12,576 nt of DNA, taken from NCBI GenBank assembly GCA_035527835.1, contig DATKZS010000039.1:1-12576 (forward strand), given 5' to 3'. Both the position numbers and the translations under genes were made by a program. Under the pieces are notes generated by a model, which worked only from the letters and a program-made list of their open reading frames with translations, made no database searches and was not told the DNA's origin. Numbering within the stretch: position 1 is the stretch's first letter; the number at the start of each line of letters is the position of its first letter. This DNA comes from DATKZS01 sp035527835 [NCBI: bacterium] (GTDB taxonomy: Bacteria > RBG-13-61-14). Positions 1-7,316 of this stretch are shown here, piece after piece.

Positions 1-131
1 GCTTGGCGAACCGGCCGACGGGAGCGCCAAGCCAGAAACATTCGCACCCAAGCCCTCTTAAAATCGTGTTGAAAAATAATCCTTGGCGCTCTTGGCGTCT
101 TGGCGGTTCTCCGGTCCGTTTATTTTGGACA
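1..131. repeat. Right half of a palindromic intergenic repeat element (copy 1)
   Basis: Bases 1-77 match 12500-12576 as a direct repeat with 73 of 77 identical. They include an inner hairpin with arms GCTTGGCG and CGCCAAGC. Bases 79-108 (three CTTGGCG-type units) are the reverse complement of 12402-12431 with one mismatch, and TATTTTGGACA at 121-131 is the exact reverse complement of 12380-12390. I infer that a complete element is about 250 bp, with TGTCCAAAATA at both termini, a three-unit arm inside each end, and a core of about 150 bp. Only the right half lies here, cut by the window edge. No protein is encoded in it. Bases 132-247 between this element and the transposase leader hold no gene I recognise. 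Confidence 0.75.
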
Positions 132-247
132 GCACTGAAAAGCCATATATTCTTTGCGTGCCGCGCGCGGCTCGCTACGCAATGGTTGGCGGGGCCCGAG
201 AGTCGCGGACTGTTGTTTCCTATATCCACCGCCTTAAAAATAATAAG

Positions 248-313
248 CCTCGTTGGTCCCGTGGATACGGGATATAATGGTGTTGTTGCGAGGCAATACC
301 ATCACCAACGAGG
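248..313 (+). promoter_or_regulatory. Transposase leader: -10 box inside a 10-bp inverted repeat that reaches the ribosome-binding site
   Basis: CCTCGTTGGT at 248-257 and ACCAACGAGG at 304-313 are perfect inverted copies. Between them lie a small hairpin (CCCGT 258-262, ACGGG 267-271) and a consensus -10 box TATAAT at 273-278. No good -35 box is visible at 16-18 bp spacing. The right arm ends in the GG of the Shine-Dalgarno AGGTG (311-315) of the transposase start at 324. A transcript starting near 285 lacks the left arm, while a transcript reading in from outside contains both arms and could hide the ribosome-binding site. IS10 and IS50 use this logic against read-through expression. IS1380-family ends commonly begin CC, so 248 may be the left end of the insertion sequence, but I could not find a matching right end. 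Confidence 0.55.
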
Positions 314-323
314 TGAAAGAATT

Positions 324-1383
324 ATGGCACAAGGTGTTCTTCCTTTCCAGTACGAACATGAGGTCCGGGAAGATGGGATTACGGCGCGCGCGGGCCTGGG
401 AGTTTTTCTTGATCTTTTTCAGGCATGCGGTTTGCGGGAGCTTGCGGAGCGGGTTTTGCCGGCGCGTGGCGGTCAGGGTTTCATGGACTTTCAGGTGTTG
501 AATTCGCTGATCCTTTTGAACCTTGCTGGCGGGGAGTGCGTTGACGACGTTGATGTTCTGGAGGGGGATGCGGGTCTTTGCCGTTTGTTGCGGCAGGCGG
601 AGGGTCATGGTCTTTGCCGGAAGCAGCGGCGTGATCTTTCGGGTCGTTTTCGTCGGGGCCGGGAGCGGACGTTTCCTTCGGCCTCGGCGGTTTTCCGCTG
701 GCTTTATTCTTTGCGCGATCCGGCGCAGGAGCTTTTGCGGGAGCTGGGCCGTTCCTTCGTGCCCTTGGCCAATGATCGGCTGCTCGGCCTTTGTCGCCTC
801 AACGCGGAGCTGATCGCTTTCGCGCAGGCCAACTCCGTGGAATCCGTCGTCACCCTCGACCTCGATGCCACAATGATCGAGACCAGCAAGCGGGATGCGC
901 TCCATTGTTATCAGGACTTTCGGGCCTTTCAGCCGCTCAACGTTTATTGGAGCGAGCAGGAGCTTGTGTTGCACTCGGAGTTCCGCGACGGCAACGTTGG
1001 CGCGGGTTTCGACAACCGGCGACGGCGCCGAGTTGATCCGCTGGAGCAATCAGCGCCGCGGCAAGAGCGAGCACGCGCACGCGGCGCTGAAAAACGACTT
1101 GGCCGGGGGCCGGCTCCCCTCCGAGGACTTCGGCGAGAACGCGGCCTGGTGGCTGGTTACGGTCATGGCCTTCAACTTCTTCGTCATGATGAAACGCCTG
1201 TGCCTGGGAACCGCCTGGGCCGCCAAAAAACTCAAGGCCGTCCGCTTCCTCCTCATCAACCTCCCCGCCCGCGTGGTGAGCGGAGCGCGAAGACTCAAGG
1301 TGCGCCTCTGCCGCGGCCATCCGTCGTTTTGCGCCCTGATCCGGGCGCGGGCCCGCATCTCCGCCCTGGTCCCGGCGCCCTGA
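324..1383 (+). pseudogene. IS1380-family transposase, broken by an internal deletion with frameshift
   Basis: The N-terminal part starts at ATG 324 with AGGTG upstream and reads MAQGVLPFQYEHEV, typical of IS1380-family DDE transposases. The first catalytic aspartate motif (TLDLDAT, around residues 177-183) and the following FRDGN are present. After residue 231 (base 1016) this frame turns into arginine-rich nonsense. The family C-terminus resumes in another frame at about base 1021 with GAELIRW, then KSEHAH carrying the expected catalytic glutamate, PSEDFGENAAWW, and a stop at 1381-1383. The stretch that normally carries the second catalytic aspartate (a LRSDTA-like motif) is missing. About 350 codons remain, whereas family members are usually well above 400. 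Loss of both frame and a catalytic residue makes activity very unlikely. No target duplication or right inverted repeat was found. Confidence 0.88.
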
Positions 1384-1597
1384 AGGCCGCAATTCCCATA
1401 AATCCGCCTTTTTCACCCGCCCCCTAAGAGTAGGTGCGCCCTCTTTCCCTTCCACCCCATCAATCAACCCCCGAGCCCCTCCCCACGACGACCTGCGCGA
1501 TCCCATCTCCAGCTGATTCGCCCCGCAAACCAATCCCGATACCTACTATTAAGCAAGATGAAAAAGGAGGCGGTGGATTTAGGTGTTTTGAAGGCTG
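1384..1597. other. Non-coding stretch after the transposase remnant
   Basis: No open frame here looks like a protein, and there is no RNA gene that I can recognise. The sequence is pyrimidine-rich from about 1410 to 1480. TCCGCCTTTTTCA near 1402 and TGAAAAAGGAGGCGG near 1559 are imperfect inverted copies, which could be a decayed repeat or chance. The stretch probably contains the lost right end of the insertion sequence and the far upstream region of hrcA. Confidence 0.5.
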
Positions 1598-1626
1598 TTG
1601 ACAATACATGGGCGGCACGGTAATCT
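1598..1626 (+). promoter_or_regulatory. Candidate sigma-70 promoter upstream of hrcA (distal)
   Basis: A perfect -35 box TTGACA (1598-1603), a 17-bp spacer and TAATCT (1621-1626) form a plausible housekeeping promoter about 140 bp upstream of the hrcA start. The -10 box keeps only the conserved T1, A2 and T6. No sigma-32-type boxes are visible. This is a pattern match only. Confidence 0.4.
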
Positions 1627-1656
1627 GCTTACGGAGGGACCGTCGAGCCATTGCAC

Positions 1657-1685
1657 TTGACCCGGGTCAGGGTCACGATTAAACT
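1657..1685 (+). promoter_or_regulatory. Candidate proximal hrcA promoter overlapping a 12-bp perfect palindrome
   Basis: TTGACC (1657-1662) and TAAACT (1680-1685) are separated by 17 bp. The -35 box overlaps the perfect palindrome TGACCCGGGTCA (1658-1669), a typical size for a dimer operator. A start near 1692 would give a leader of about 75 bases containing the inverted repeat at 1704-1727. Whether the palindrome binds a repressor is inference. Confidence 0.4.
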
Positions 1686-1703
1686 AATTGATTGTAATCT
1701 TCT

Positions 1704-1727
1704 TTCCGGGAATCGGTTTTCCCGGAA
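1704..1727 (+). promoter_or_regulatory. 9-6-9 inverted repeat in the hrcA leader, possible operator
   Basis: TTCCGGGAA (1704-1712) and TTCCCGGAA (1719-1727) are perfect inverted copies separated by six bases. CIRCE, the known HrcA operator, has 9-bp arms TTAGCACTC and GAGTGCTAA with a 9-base spacer and usually sits just downstream of the -10 box. This repeat sits in the right place and has 9-bp arms, but its sequence and spacing are different. It could be a diverged HrcA site, another operator or an RNA hairpin. Confidence 0.45.
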
Positions 1728-1767
1728 TTAAGGTTCTTACACACGGGGCAGGCGCTGGAGAGTAATC

Positions 1768-2796
1768 ATGGATCGCAGAAAGGAAATGATCCTGTTTGCG
1801 GTGGTTGAGGAGTACATCCACTCCGCCCGGCCGGTCGGATCGAAAAAGGTGGTGCAAAGCGGGATCGCGGCCAGCCCGGCCACGGTGCGGAGCGAGATGA
1901 GCGCCCTCGAGGAGATGGGCCTGCTCGAACAGCCGCACACCTCGGCGGGCCGCATGCCCACCGACCTGGGCTTCCGGCGCTACGCGGATTACGTGTTGCA
2001 GGACAACAGGCCGCTCCCGGAGGACCTCCGGGAGCTCGGCGGATTGCGCGGCTTGGACCAGGCCGGCGCCCAGGAGCTGGCCTCGGAGACGGCGCGGGTA
2101 CTGTCCAATCTTTCGCGCATCGTGAGCATGGTCATGATCGTGCCGGCGGAGCGCGCGCCGCTCGGGGCGGTGCATTTTCTGGAACAGGGCCGGGGCAAGA
2201 TCCGGACGGTGTTCCAGATGATGGGCGGCGGCCAGGAAGAGGTGGTGATCGCGAACGACTGGGGCCTGGACGGGCTGGCCCTGCAGCGGCTAAGCAACCT
2301 GGTGAACAAGGTGGCGCGCGGGCGCACCCTGATCGGGCTTCGGCGCGAGCTGATCCGGCAGCTTGAGGAGGCGCGGGCGCAGGCGGACATCATGTTGGCC
2401 CGCGCGGTGGAGGTCAGCGAGCGGGTAGCGGCGGCGGTGGAGCCGGAGGTGATTGTTTCCGGCCAGGTCAACCTTTTCGATCAGCCGGAGTTTTCCGAGG
2501 TCGGCCGCCTCAAGGAAGTGGCCAAGGCGCTTAACGACAAGACCGTGCTGGTGAAGATGCTGGAGGGCGTCACCCTGGCCGGCGGCTTCCGGGTGATCAT
2601 CGGTGACGAGAACGCGATCGAGCCGATGAAGTCGTGCTCCGTGATCGCGGGTGCTTACGGCCGCGGAGGGATCAATGCCGGCACCCTCGGGGTGATCGGG
2701 CCCACCCGCATGGACTACGCGCGGCTGATCCCGCTCATTCACCACGCGTCCGAGATGATGTCGGAATGGCTCGCGCGGCGCGAGTTTCAGCACTGA
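1768..2796 (+). CDS. hrcA: Heat-inducible transcription repressor HrcA
   Basis: HrcA represses class I heat-shock genes by binding CIRCE operators and depends on GroEL for folding. The protein has 342 residues, the usual length. The N-terminal winged-helix part contains the family signature: ARPVGSK (20-26), [19 protein letters not shown] (36-54) and [11 protein letters not shown] (55-65). The C-terminal half has VIIGDEN and GPTRMDY (about 311-317), also diagnostic. ATG 1768 is preceded by GGAGAG (1757-1762) at good spacing. It is the first gene of the chaperone cluster, with grpE starting 49 bp downstream. That arrangement implies autoregulation, yet no CIRCE match is visible upstream; see the palindromes at 1658 and 1704. 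Confidence 0.97.
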   Translation: MDRRKEMILFAVVEEYIHSARPVGSKKVVQSGIAASPATVRSEMSALEEMGLLEQPHTSAGRMPTDLGFRRYADYVLQDNRPLPEDLRELGGLRGLDQAGAQELASETARVLSNLSRIVSMVMIVPAERAPLGAVHFLEQGRGKIRTVFQMMGGGQEEVVIANDWGLDGLALQRLSNLVNKVARGRTLIGLRRELIRQLEEARAQADIMLARAVEVSERVAAAVEPEVIVSGQVNLFDQPEFSEVGRLKEVAKALNDKTVLVKMLEGVTLAGGFRVIIGDENAIEPMKSCSVIAGAYGRGGINAGTLGVIGPTRMDYARLIPLIHHASEMMSEWLARREFQH

Positions 2797-2845
2797 CGCG
2801 GGTCCCCCGCGGCGCGGGCGGACGTGGACCAGGAAGGGTGTATTG

Positions 2846-3778
2846 ATGGCGGAAGACGACAACAACAGCGGCGGGCCGAAAACGGAAGAGGGACGGGACG
2901 AAGCCGTCGCCGCTGAATCACCCCCCTCGGGCAGCGGCGAACAGGCCGCCGGCGGCCAGGGAACGCCGGAAGAGCGCGACCTCGAAATTTCGGACGAGTT
3001 GAAACAGGCGCTCGAGGAGGCCGAGGCCCACTTCGGCGGCGCGGCCCGCGACGCCGCTCCGGCCGCCGCTCCGGCCGAGCCGGAGCCGGGGGATGAAGAG
3101 TTCGACCCTAACCGCGCCCCGCAAACCATTGAGCCTCCTCCTCCGCCCTCGCCCAAGGAGATGGAGTTCAAGATGCAGGTCCTGGGACTGCGCCAGAAAT
3201 GCCGCGACGCGGAGCAGGAGATCGAGAAGAAGATCAAGGAGATCAAGCAAAACCGGGACCAGGCCCAGCACATCCAGAAGCAGTTCGAGGCCTACAAGGC
3301 GCGGGTGATGAAGGAGAAGGCGGACTGGTTCAACTACGGCCACGAGCCGATCCTCAAGGAGATTCTCACGGTGGTGGACAACCTGGAGCGAGCGCTGGCC
3401 CATGCCGGCGAAGCCGCGGACATGTCCGCGGTCCAGGAGGGCGTGGCCCTGATCCTCCGCCAGTTCCAGGCGGTACTGGAGAAGTTCGGGGTCAAGCCGT
3501 TGGACCCGGCGGGAGAGTGTTTTAATCCGGAGTTCCACCAGGCCATGATGCAGGTGGAGGACGACAAGGTCCCGCCCCATACCGTGGTCCAGGTGAGCCA
3601 GAAGGGATATACGTTGAAGGACCGGCTGCTTCGGCCCGCGATGGTGGTGGTGTCCAAACACTCGGACCATTACCAGCCCGAGGAGGCGGCGCGGGATGAA
3701 GCCGGGGGTTGCGCCGAAGCCCAAGCAGCGCCGGGCCCGGCGCCGGCCATGGAAGATGAGAACGGGGACGGGGCTTGA
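2846..3778 (+). CDS. grpE: Nucleotide exchange factor GrpE with long disordered extensions
   Basis: GrpE is a dimer that releases ADP from DnaK and acts as a thermosensor. The start is ATG 2846, with AGGAAGG at 2831-2837. The protein has 310 residues, far longer than E. coli GrpE (197). Residues 1-105 are acidic, Pro/Ala-rich and probably disordered. A charged coiled coil follows (about 106-160), then the family core with [12 protein letters not shown] (173-184), GVALI (199-203) and [19 protein letters not shown] (215-233), and the C-terminal beta domain with [19 protein letters not shown] (253-271). A second low-complexity tail covers 273-310. The core is complete, so exchange activity should be intact. 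The role of the tails is unknown. The stop codon is followed by a 101-bp gap to dnaK. Confidence 0.95.
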   Translation: MAEDDNNSGGPKTEEGRDEAVAAESPPSGSGEQAAGGQGTPEERDLEISDELKQALEEAEAHFGGAARDAAPAAAPAEPEPGDEEFDPNRAPQTIEPPPPPSPKEMEFKMQVLGLRQKCRDAEQEIEKKIKEIKQNRDQAQHIQKQFEAYKARVMKEKADWFNYGHEPILKEILTVVDNLERALAHAGEAADMSAVQEGVALILRQFQAVLEKFGVKPLDPAGECFNPEFHQAMMQVEDDKVPPHTVVQVSQKGYTLKDRLLRPAMVVVSKHSDHYQPEEAARDEAGGCAEAQAAPGPAPAMEDENGDGA

Positions 3779-3795
3779 GCAGCCCCGGTCTTGGT

Positions 3796-3812
3796 CCACC
3801 GGCGGCCGGTGG
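3796..3812 (+). promoter_or_regulatory. Hairpin between grpE and dnaK
   Basis: CCACCGG (3796-3802), loop CGG, CCGGTGG (3806-3812) forms a perfect 7-bp GC stem. No T-run follows, so it is not a standard intrinsic terminator. It may be a processing, stability or attenuation hairpin that sets DnaK output apart from GrpE. No alternative dnaK promoter is obvious in the gap. Confidence 0.45.
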
Positions 3813-3879
3813 CGGCCGGGTGGGTAAGGCAGGCAAGACTTTAAACCCAAAGGGTAGAGTCGGGGAGGAAAGAGGGTTA

Positions 3880-5715
3880 ATGGGAAAGGTAATCGGGATA
3901 GACCTGGGCACAACCAACTCATGCGTCGCGGTAGTGGAGGGCGGCGAGCCCGTCGTCATCCCCAATTCGGAGGGGAGCCGGACCACGCCCAGCATGGTGG
4001 CCATCACCGAAAACGGCGAGCGGCTGGTCGGCCAGATCGCCAAACGGCAGGCGGTTACGAACCCCAGCAACACCGTGTTCGCGGTCAAGCGCCTGATCGG
4101 CAGGAAGTTCGACTCTCCGGAGATCCAGCAGGCCATGCCGCGGCTGCCCTACAAGGTGAGCAACGCCAAGAACGGCGACGCCTGGGTCGAGATCATGGAC
4201 AAGGAGTACTCGCCGCAGGAGATCAGCTCCATCATCATGAAGAAGATGAAGGAGACGGCGGAGGACTACCTGGGCGAGGAAGTCCAGGAGGCGGTGATCA
4301 CGGTCCCCGCCTACTTCAACGACTCGCAGCGCCAGGCCACCAAGGACGCCGGCAAGATCGCCGGACTCGACGTGCTCCGCATCATCAACGAGCCCACCGC
4401 CGCGGCCCTCTCCTACGGACTGGAAAAGGGCGGCGGAGAGAAAATCGCCGTCTTTGACTTGGGCGGCGGGACCTTCGATATCTCCATCCTCGAGCTGGGC
4501 GACGGCGTGTTCGAGGTCCTCTCAACCAACGGCAACACTTACCTCGGCGGCGAGGACTTTGACCAGCGCGTCGTCGAGTTCCTCATTGACCAGTTCAAGG
4601 AAACCACCGGCATTGACCTCATGGACGACAAGATGGCCCTGCAGCGCCTCAAAGAGGCCGCGGAAAAGGCCAAGTGCGAGCTCTCGCCCTCCCTGGAGAC
4701 CGACATCAACCTGCCCTTCATCACCGCCGACGCCTCCGGCCCCAAGCACCTGAACGTCAAGATCACGCGCGCCCAGTTCGAGTCCCTGGTGGACGACCTG
4801 GTGGACAAGGTCGAGCCGCCCTGCCGCACCGCCCTCGCCGACGCCGGCCTCAAGCCGGAGGACGTGGACAAGGTCATCATGGTCGGCGGCATGACCCGCA
4901 TGCCCCGAGTCCTGGAGAAGGTGCGCGAGATCTTCAAGAAGGAGCCGCACACCGGAGTCAACCCGGACGAGATCGTGGCCATCGGCGCATCCATCCAGGG
5001 CGCCATCATCAAGGGCGACGTCAAGGACGTCCTGCTCCTCGACGTGACCCCGCTCTCCCTCGGCGTCGAGACCAAGGGCGGCATCTTCACCAAGATCATC
5101 CCCAAGAACACCACGGTGCCCACCAAGAAGAGCATGATCTTCTCCACTGCCGTGGACGACCAGCCCTCCGTCAACGTGCACGTCCTGCAGGGCGAGCGCG
5201 AGATGGCCATGGACAACAAGACCATGGGCCGCTTCGAGCTGGTCGGCATCCCGCCCGCGCCCCGCGGCGTGCCCCAGATCGAGGTCTCCTTCGAAATTGA
5301 CACCAACGGCATCGTCCACGTCTCCGCCCGCGACCTCGGCACCGGCAAGGAGCAGTCCATCAAGATCACCGCCGCCTCCGGCCTCAACGACGAGCAGATC
5401 GAGGGCCTGATCAATGAGGCCCGGGAGCACGAGGAGGAGGACCGCAAGCAGAAGGAGCTGGTCGAGCTCAGGAACCAGGGCGAAGGGCTGATCTACACCA
5501 CCGAGGCCTCCTTGAAGGAATTCGGCGACCGTCTCGAAGAGGCCGACAAGAAGCTGATCCAGGAGCGCGTCGAGGCGGTCAAGGAGACGCTCGGCACCAA
5601 CGACGCGGTGGATCTGAAAAAGGTCGTGGAAAGCCTGAGCCAGGCCGCGCACAAGCTGGCGGAGGCCCTTTACTCCCAGGCCGCCGCCGATTACGAGGGC
5701 CAGGAAAAGAAGTAG
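3880..5715 (+). CDS. dnaK: Molecular chaperone DnaK (Hsp70)
   Basis: DnaK binds exposed hydrophobic peptides in an ATP-driven cycle with DnaJ and GrpE in the cytoplasm. I chose ATG 3880 because the protein then begins [15 protein letters not shown], the universal Hsp70 start, with GGAGG at 3864-3868. The in-frame upstream extension has no homology. The protein has 611 residues. The ATPase domain carries [10 protein letters not shown] and VGGMTRMP, followed by the linker VLLLD (384-388). It retains the insertion typical of Gram-negative DnaK. The substrate domain follows ([20 protein letters not shown]). The protein stops soon after the helical lid, at YEGQEKK, and lacks the acidic DDVVDAEFEEV-type tail of E. 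coli DnaK (638 residues). The stop codon is clean and there is no sign of a frameshift, so this looks like a natural short form. Confidence 0.98.
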   Translation: MGKVIGIDLGTTNSCVAVVEGGEPVVIPNSEGSRTTPSMVAITENGERLVGQIAKRQAVTNPSNTVFAVKRLIGRKFDSPEIQQAMPRLPYKVSNAKNGDAWVEIMDKEYSPQEISSIIMKKMKETAEDYLGEEVQEAVITVPAYFNDSQRQATKDAGKIAGLDVLRIINEPTAAALSYGLEKGGGEKIAVFDLGGGTFDISILELGDGVFEVLSTNGNTYLGGEDFDQRVVEFLIDQFKETTGIDLMDDKMALQRLKEAAEKAKCELSPSLETDINLPFITADASGPKHLNVKITRAQFESLVDDLVDKVEPPCRTALADAGLKPEDVDKVIMVGGMTRMPRVLEKVREIFKKEPHTGVNPDEIVAIGASIQGAIIKGDVKDVLLLDVTPLSLGVETKGGIFTKIIPKNTTVPTKKSMIFSTAVDDQPSVNVHVLQGEREMAMDNKTMGRFELVGIPPAPRGVPQIEVSFEIDTNGIVHVSARDLGTGKEQSIKITAASGLNDEQIEGLINEAREHEEEDRKQKELVELRNQGEGLIYTTEASLKEFGDRLEEADKKLIQERVEAVKETLGTNDAVDLKKVVESLSQAAHKLAEALYSQAAADYEGQEKK

Positions 5716-5760
5716 CCGGGGCCCGCATAAATATTTCGGTCCGCGCCGCGGGCGGCATTC

Positions 5761-5788
5761 ACGGGGGCACAGTTGGCTGTGCCCCTGT
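5761..5788. repeat. Strong GC hairpin downstream of dnaK
   Basis: GGGGCACAG (5764-5772), loop TTGG, CTGTGCCCC (5777-5785) is a perfect 9-bp stem. Bases 5761-5763 can add two pairs and a wobble with 5786-5788. The next bases (ACTGCTGAC) are not a T-run, so it is a poor intrinsic terminator on the plus strand. It could cap the dnaK message or be a short dispersed palindromic repeat. Evidence is sequence symmetry only. Confidence 0.55.
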
Positions 5789-5840
5789 ACTGCTGACATT
5801 GAGCATGTGTAAATTTCTTTGCACCTTTAGAGAAATCATG

Positions 5841-5947
5841 CGCAACCGGATGAAAGAATGAATGAACAAGGATATGCAGGATATTCAGGATAAAAAATCT
5901 TATCCTTGACATCCTGAATATCCTTGTTAATGAATTCTTTGGTTGCG
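5841..5947. repeat. Long imperfect palindrome with AGGAT triple-unit arms
   Basis: The left arm from 5841 (CGCAACC) and the right arm ending at 5947 (GGTTGCG) pair over about 50 bases with few interruptions: AAAGAAT near 5853 with ATTCTTT near 5934, then ACAAGGATAT with ATATCCTTGT, CAGGAT with ATCCTG, and AGGATAA (5887-5893) with TTATCCT (5900-5906) around a 6-base loop. AGGAT recurs in the left arm at 5869, 5878 and 5887, exactly 9 bases apart. It has no coding content. It separates dnaK from dnaJ and would form a large RNA hairpin or DNA cruciform. It is most likely a dispersed intergenic repeat, possibly a miniature mobile element. Confidence 0.7.
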
Positions 5948-5998
5948 GCATCGAGCCGCGCCGGGAATAATCCGACCGGATAAGGAGCATCACGGGAA

Positions 5999-7099
5999 GT
6001 GGCGAAAAAAGATTATTACGAGGTGCTGGGCGTGCCCAGAAACGCATCGCCCGAGGAAGTGAAAAAGGCCTACCGCCAGGCCGCCCTCAAGCACCACCCC
6101 GACCGCAACCCCGACGACCCCGCCGCCGAGGAAAGGTTCAAGGAATGCACCGAGGCCTACCAGGTGGTCTCCGACCCGGAAAAGCGCGCCCGCTACGACC
6201 GCTACGGCCATGACGCCCCCGGCGGATTCGGCTTCACCGACTTCGACTTCCACAACCTCGACGACGTCTTCGGCGATCTCTTGGGCGGACTCTTCGGCGC
6301 CCGCCGCGGCTCCGGCCGCCGCCGCGGAGTGGACCTGCGCTACGACCTCAAAATCTCCTTCATGGAAGCTTACCGGGGCTTCGAGAAGACCATCAATGTA
6401 CCCCGCAGCGTCACCTGCTCCGTCTGCTCCGGCAGCGGCTCCAAGCCCGGGACCTCACCCGCTGTCTGCCCCGCCTGCAACGGACAGGGACAGGTCCGGA
6501 TGCAGCAGGGCTTCTTTTCCATCTCCCGCACCTGCCACCGCTGCGGCGGGGCCGGCAAGGTGATCATCACCCCCTGCGAAAAGTGCCGCGGCAGCGGGCT
6601 CATGGAGGAGGAGAGGAAGCTGAGCGTCAAGGTCCCGCCCGGAATTGACAGCGGCCAGCGCATCCGTTACCGCGGAGAGGGCGAGGCCGGCGAGAGCGGC
6701 GGCACCCCCGGCGACCTCTACATCGTGGTCACGGTGGAGGATCACCCGATCTTCATCCGCGAGGGCCGCGACCTCCTGGTCGAGCTGCCCATCAGCTTCC
6801 CCCAGGCCGCGCTGGGAGACGAGGTCGAGGTCCCTACTCCGGAAGGACCGGCCAAGATCAAGATCCCATCCGGCACCCAGTCCGGAAAGATCTTCCGCCT
6901 CCGCGGCAAGGGCATGCCCTCCCTCGACGGCAACCACAACGGCGACCTCCACGTCCGCGCCTTTGTCGAGGTCCCCGCCAAGCTCACCAAGGAGCAGGAG
7001 AACCTGCTCAAGCATTTCGCCGAGATCTCCGGCCTTGACATCATGCCCCAGAAAAAATCCTTCCTCCAAAAAGTCAGAGACGTCTTCGAGAACAACTGA
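5999..7099 (+). CDS. dnaJ: Co-chaperone DnaJ (Hsp40, type I)
   Basis: DnaJ delivers substrates to DnaK and stimulates its ATPase. The start is GTG 5999, with AAGGAG at 5982-5987; the encoded [12 protein letters not shown] is the standard DnaJ beginning. The protein has 366 residues, close to the family norm. It has a J domain with HPD at 33-35, a short Gly/Phe segment (GGFGF, then GGLFG), and the zinc domain with all four CxxCxGxG repeats ([32 protein letters not shown]). The C-terminal substrate domains follow ([20 protein letters not shown]). All key residues are present. It lies 283 bp downstream of dnaK, across two hairpins, so it may be expressed partly independently, although I see no convincing promoter in the gap. 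Confidence 0.98.
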   Translation: MAKKDYYEVLGVPRNASPEEVKKAYRQAALKHHPDRNPDDPAAEERFKECTEAYQVVSDPEKRARYDRYGHDAPGGFGFTDFDFHNLDDVFGDLLGGLFGARRGSGRRRGVDLRYDLKISFMEAYRGFEKTINVPRSVTCSVCSGSGSKPGTSPAVCPACNGQGQVRMQQGFFSISRTCHRCGGAGKVIITPCEKCRGSGLMEEERKLSVKVPPGIDSGQRIRYRGEGEAGESGGTPGDLYIVVTVEDHPIFIREGRDLLVELPISFPQAALGDEVEVPTPEGPAKIKIPSGTQSGKIFRLRGKGMPSLDGNHNGDLHVRAFVEVPAKLTKEQENLLKHFAEISGLDIMPQKKSFLQKVRDVFENN

Positions 7100-7116
7100 G
7101 CCATAATTATTTATTA

Positions 7117-7252
7117 TAACCGCGGAGACGCAGAGAACGCAGAGCAATTTTTATTATTATCAATGTTCGGACGGGATCTTGGGACTGGCATGGCCAGGGA
7201 ATACTGAACATAAAAAATTAATTCCTCTGCGTTCTCTGCGTCTCCGCGGTTA
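7117..7252. repeat. 136-bp palindromic element with 28-bp perfect terminal inverted repeats
   Basis: Bases 7117-7144 and 7225-7252 are perfect inverted copies of 28 bases. Each arm contains three CGCnnAG units (CGCGGAGA 7121, CGCAGAGA 7129, CGCAGAG 7138), spaced 8 then 9. The inside also pairs: AATTTTT near 7146 with AAAAATT near 7213, ATGTTC with GAACAT, and CTGGC-ATG-GCCAG at the centre. No protein is encoded. It lies between the dnaJ stop and the transporter gene. It has the form of a miniature inverted-repeat element or a very large transcription/processing hairpin. Confidence 0.8.
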
Positions 7253-7316
7253 AATCCCTTCTCCATTTGCATTGCCCCCGCTTTGCCGTGATGATAAGCG
7301 CCGGGAGGAGAGGGGA

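Noticed and set aside
1420-1430. TAAG at about 1424 as the second target duplication of the insertion sequence (TAAG also precedes 248)
   Set aside because: The bases before it (CGCCCCC) do not mirror the proposed left end, and a 4-base match is expected by chance.
1651-1680. TTGCACTTGACC as a CIRCE half site
   Set aside because: There is no matching GAGTGCTAA-like right arm at 9-base spacing, and the similarity is limited to a few bases.
3775-3879. In-frame N-terminal extension of DnaK from a TTG overlapping the grpE stop
   Set aside because: The Hsp70 N-terminus begins exactly at 3880 with its own ribosome-binding site; the extension has no family similarity.
4522-5799. Long open frame on the minus strand opposite dnaK
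   Set aside because: It is a by-product of GC-rich third positions in dnaK; it has low-complexity Leu/Val/Gly/Asp composition and no ribosome-binding site.
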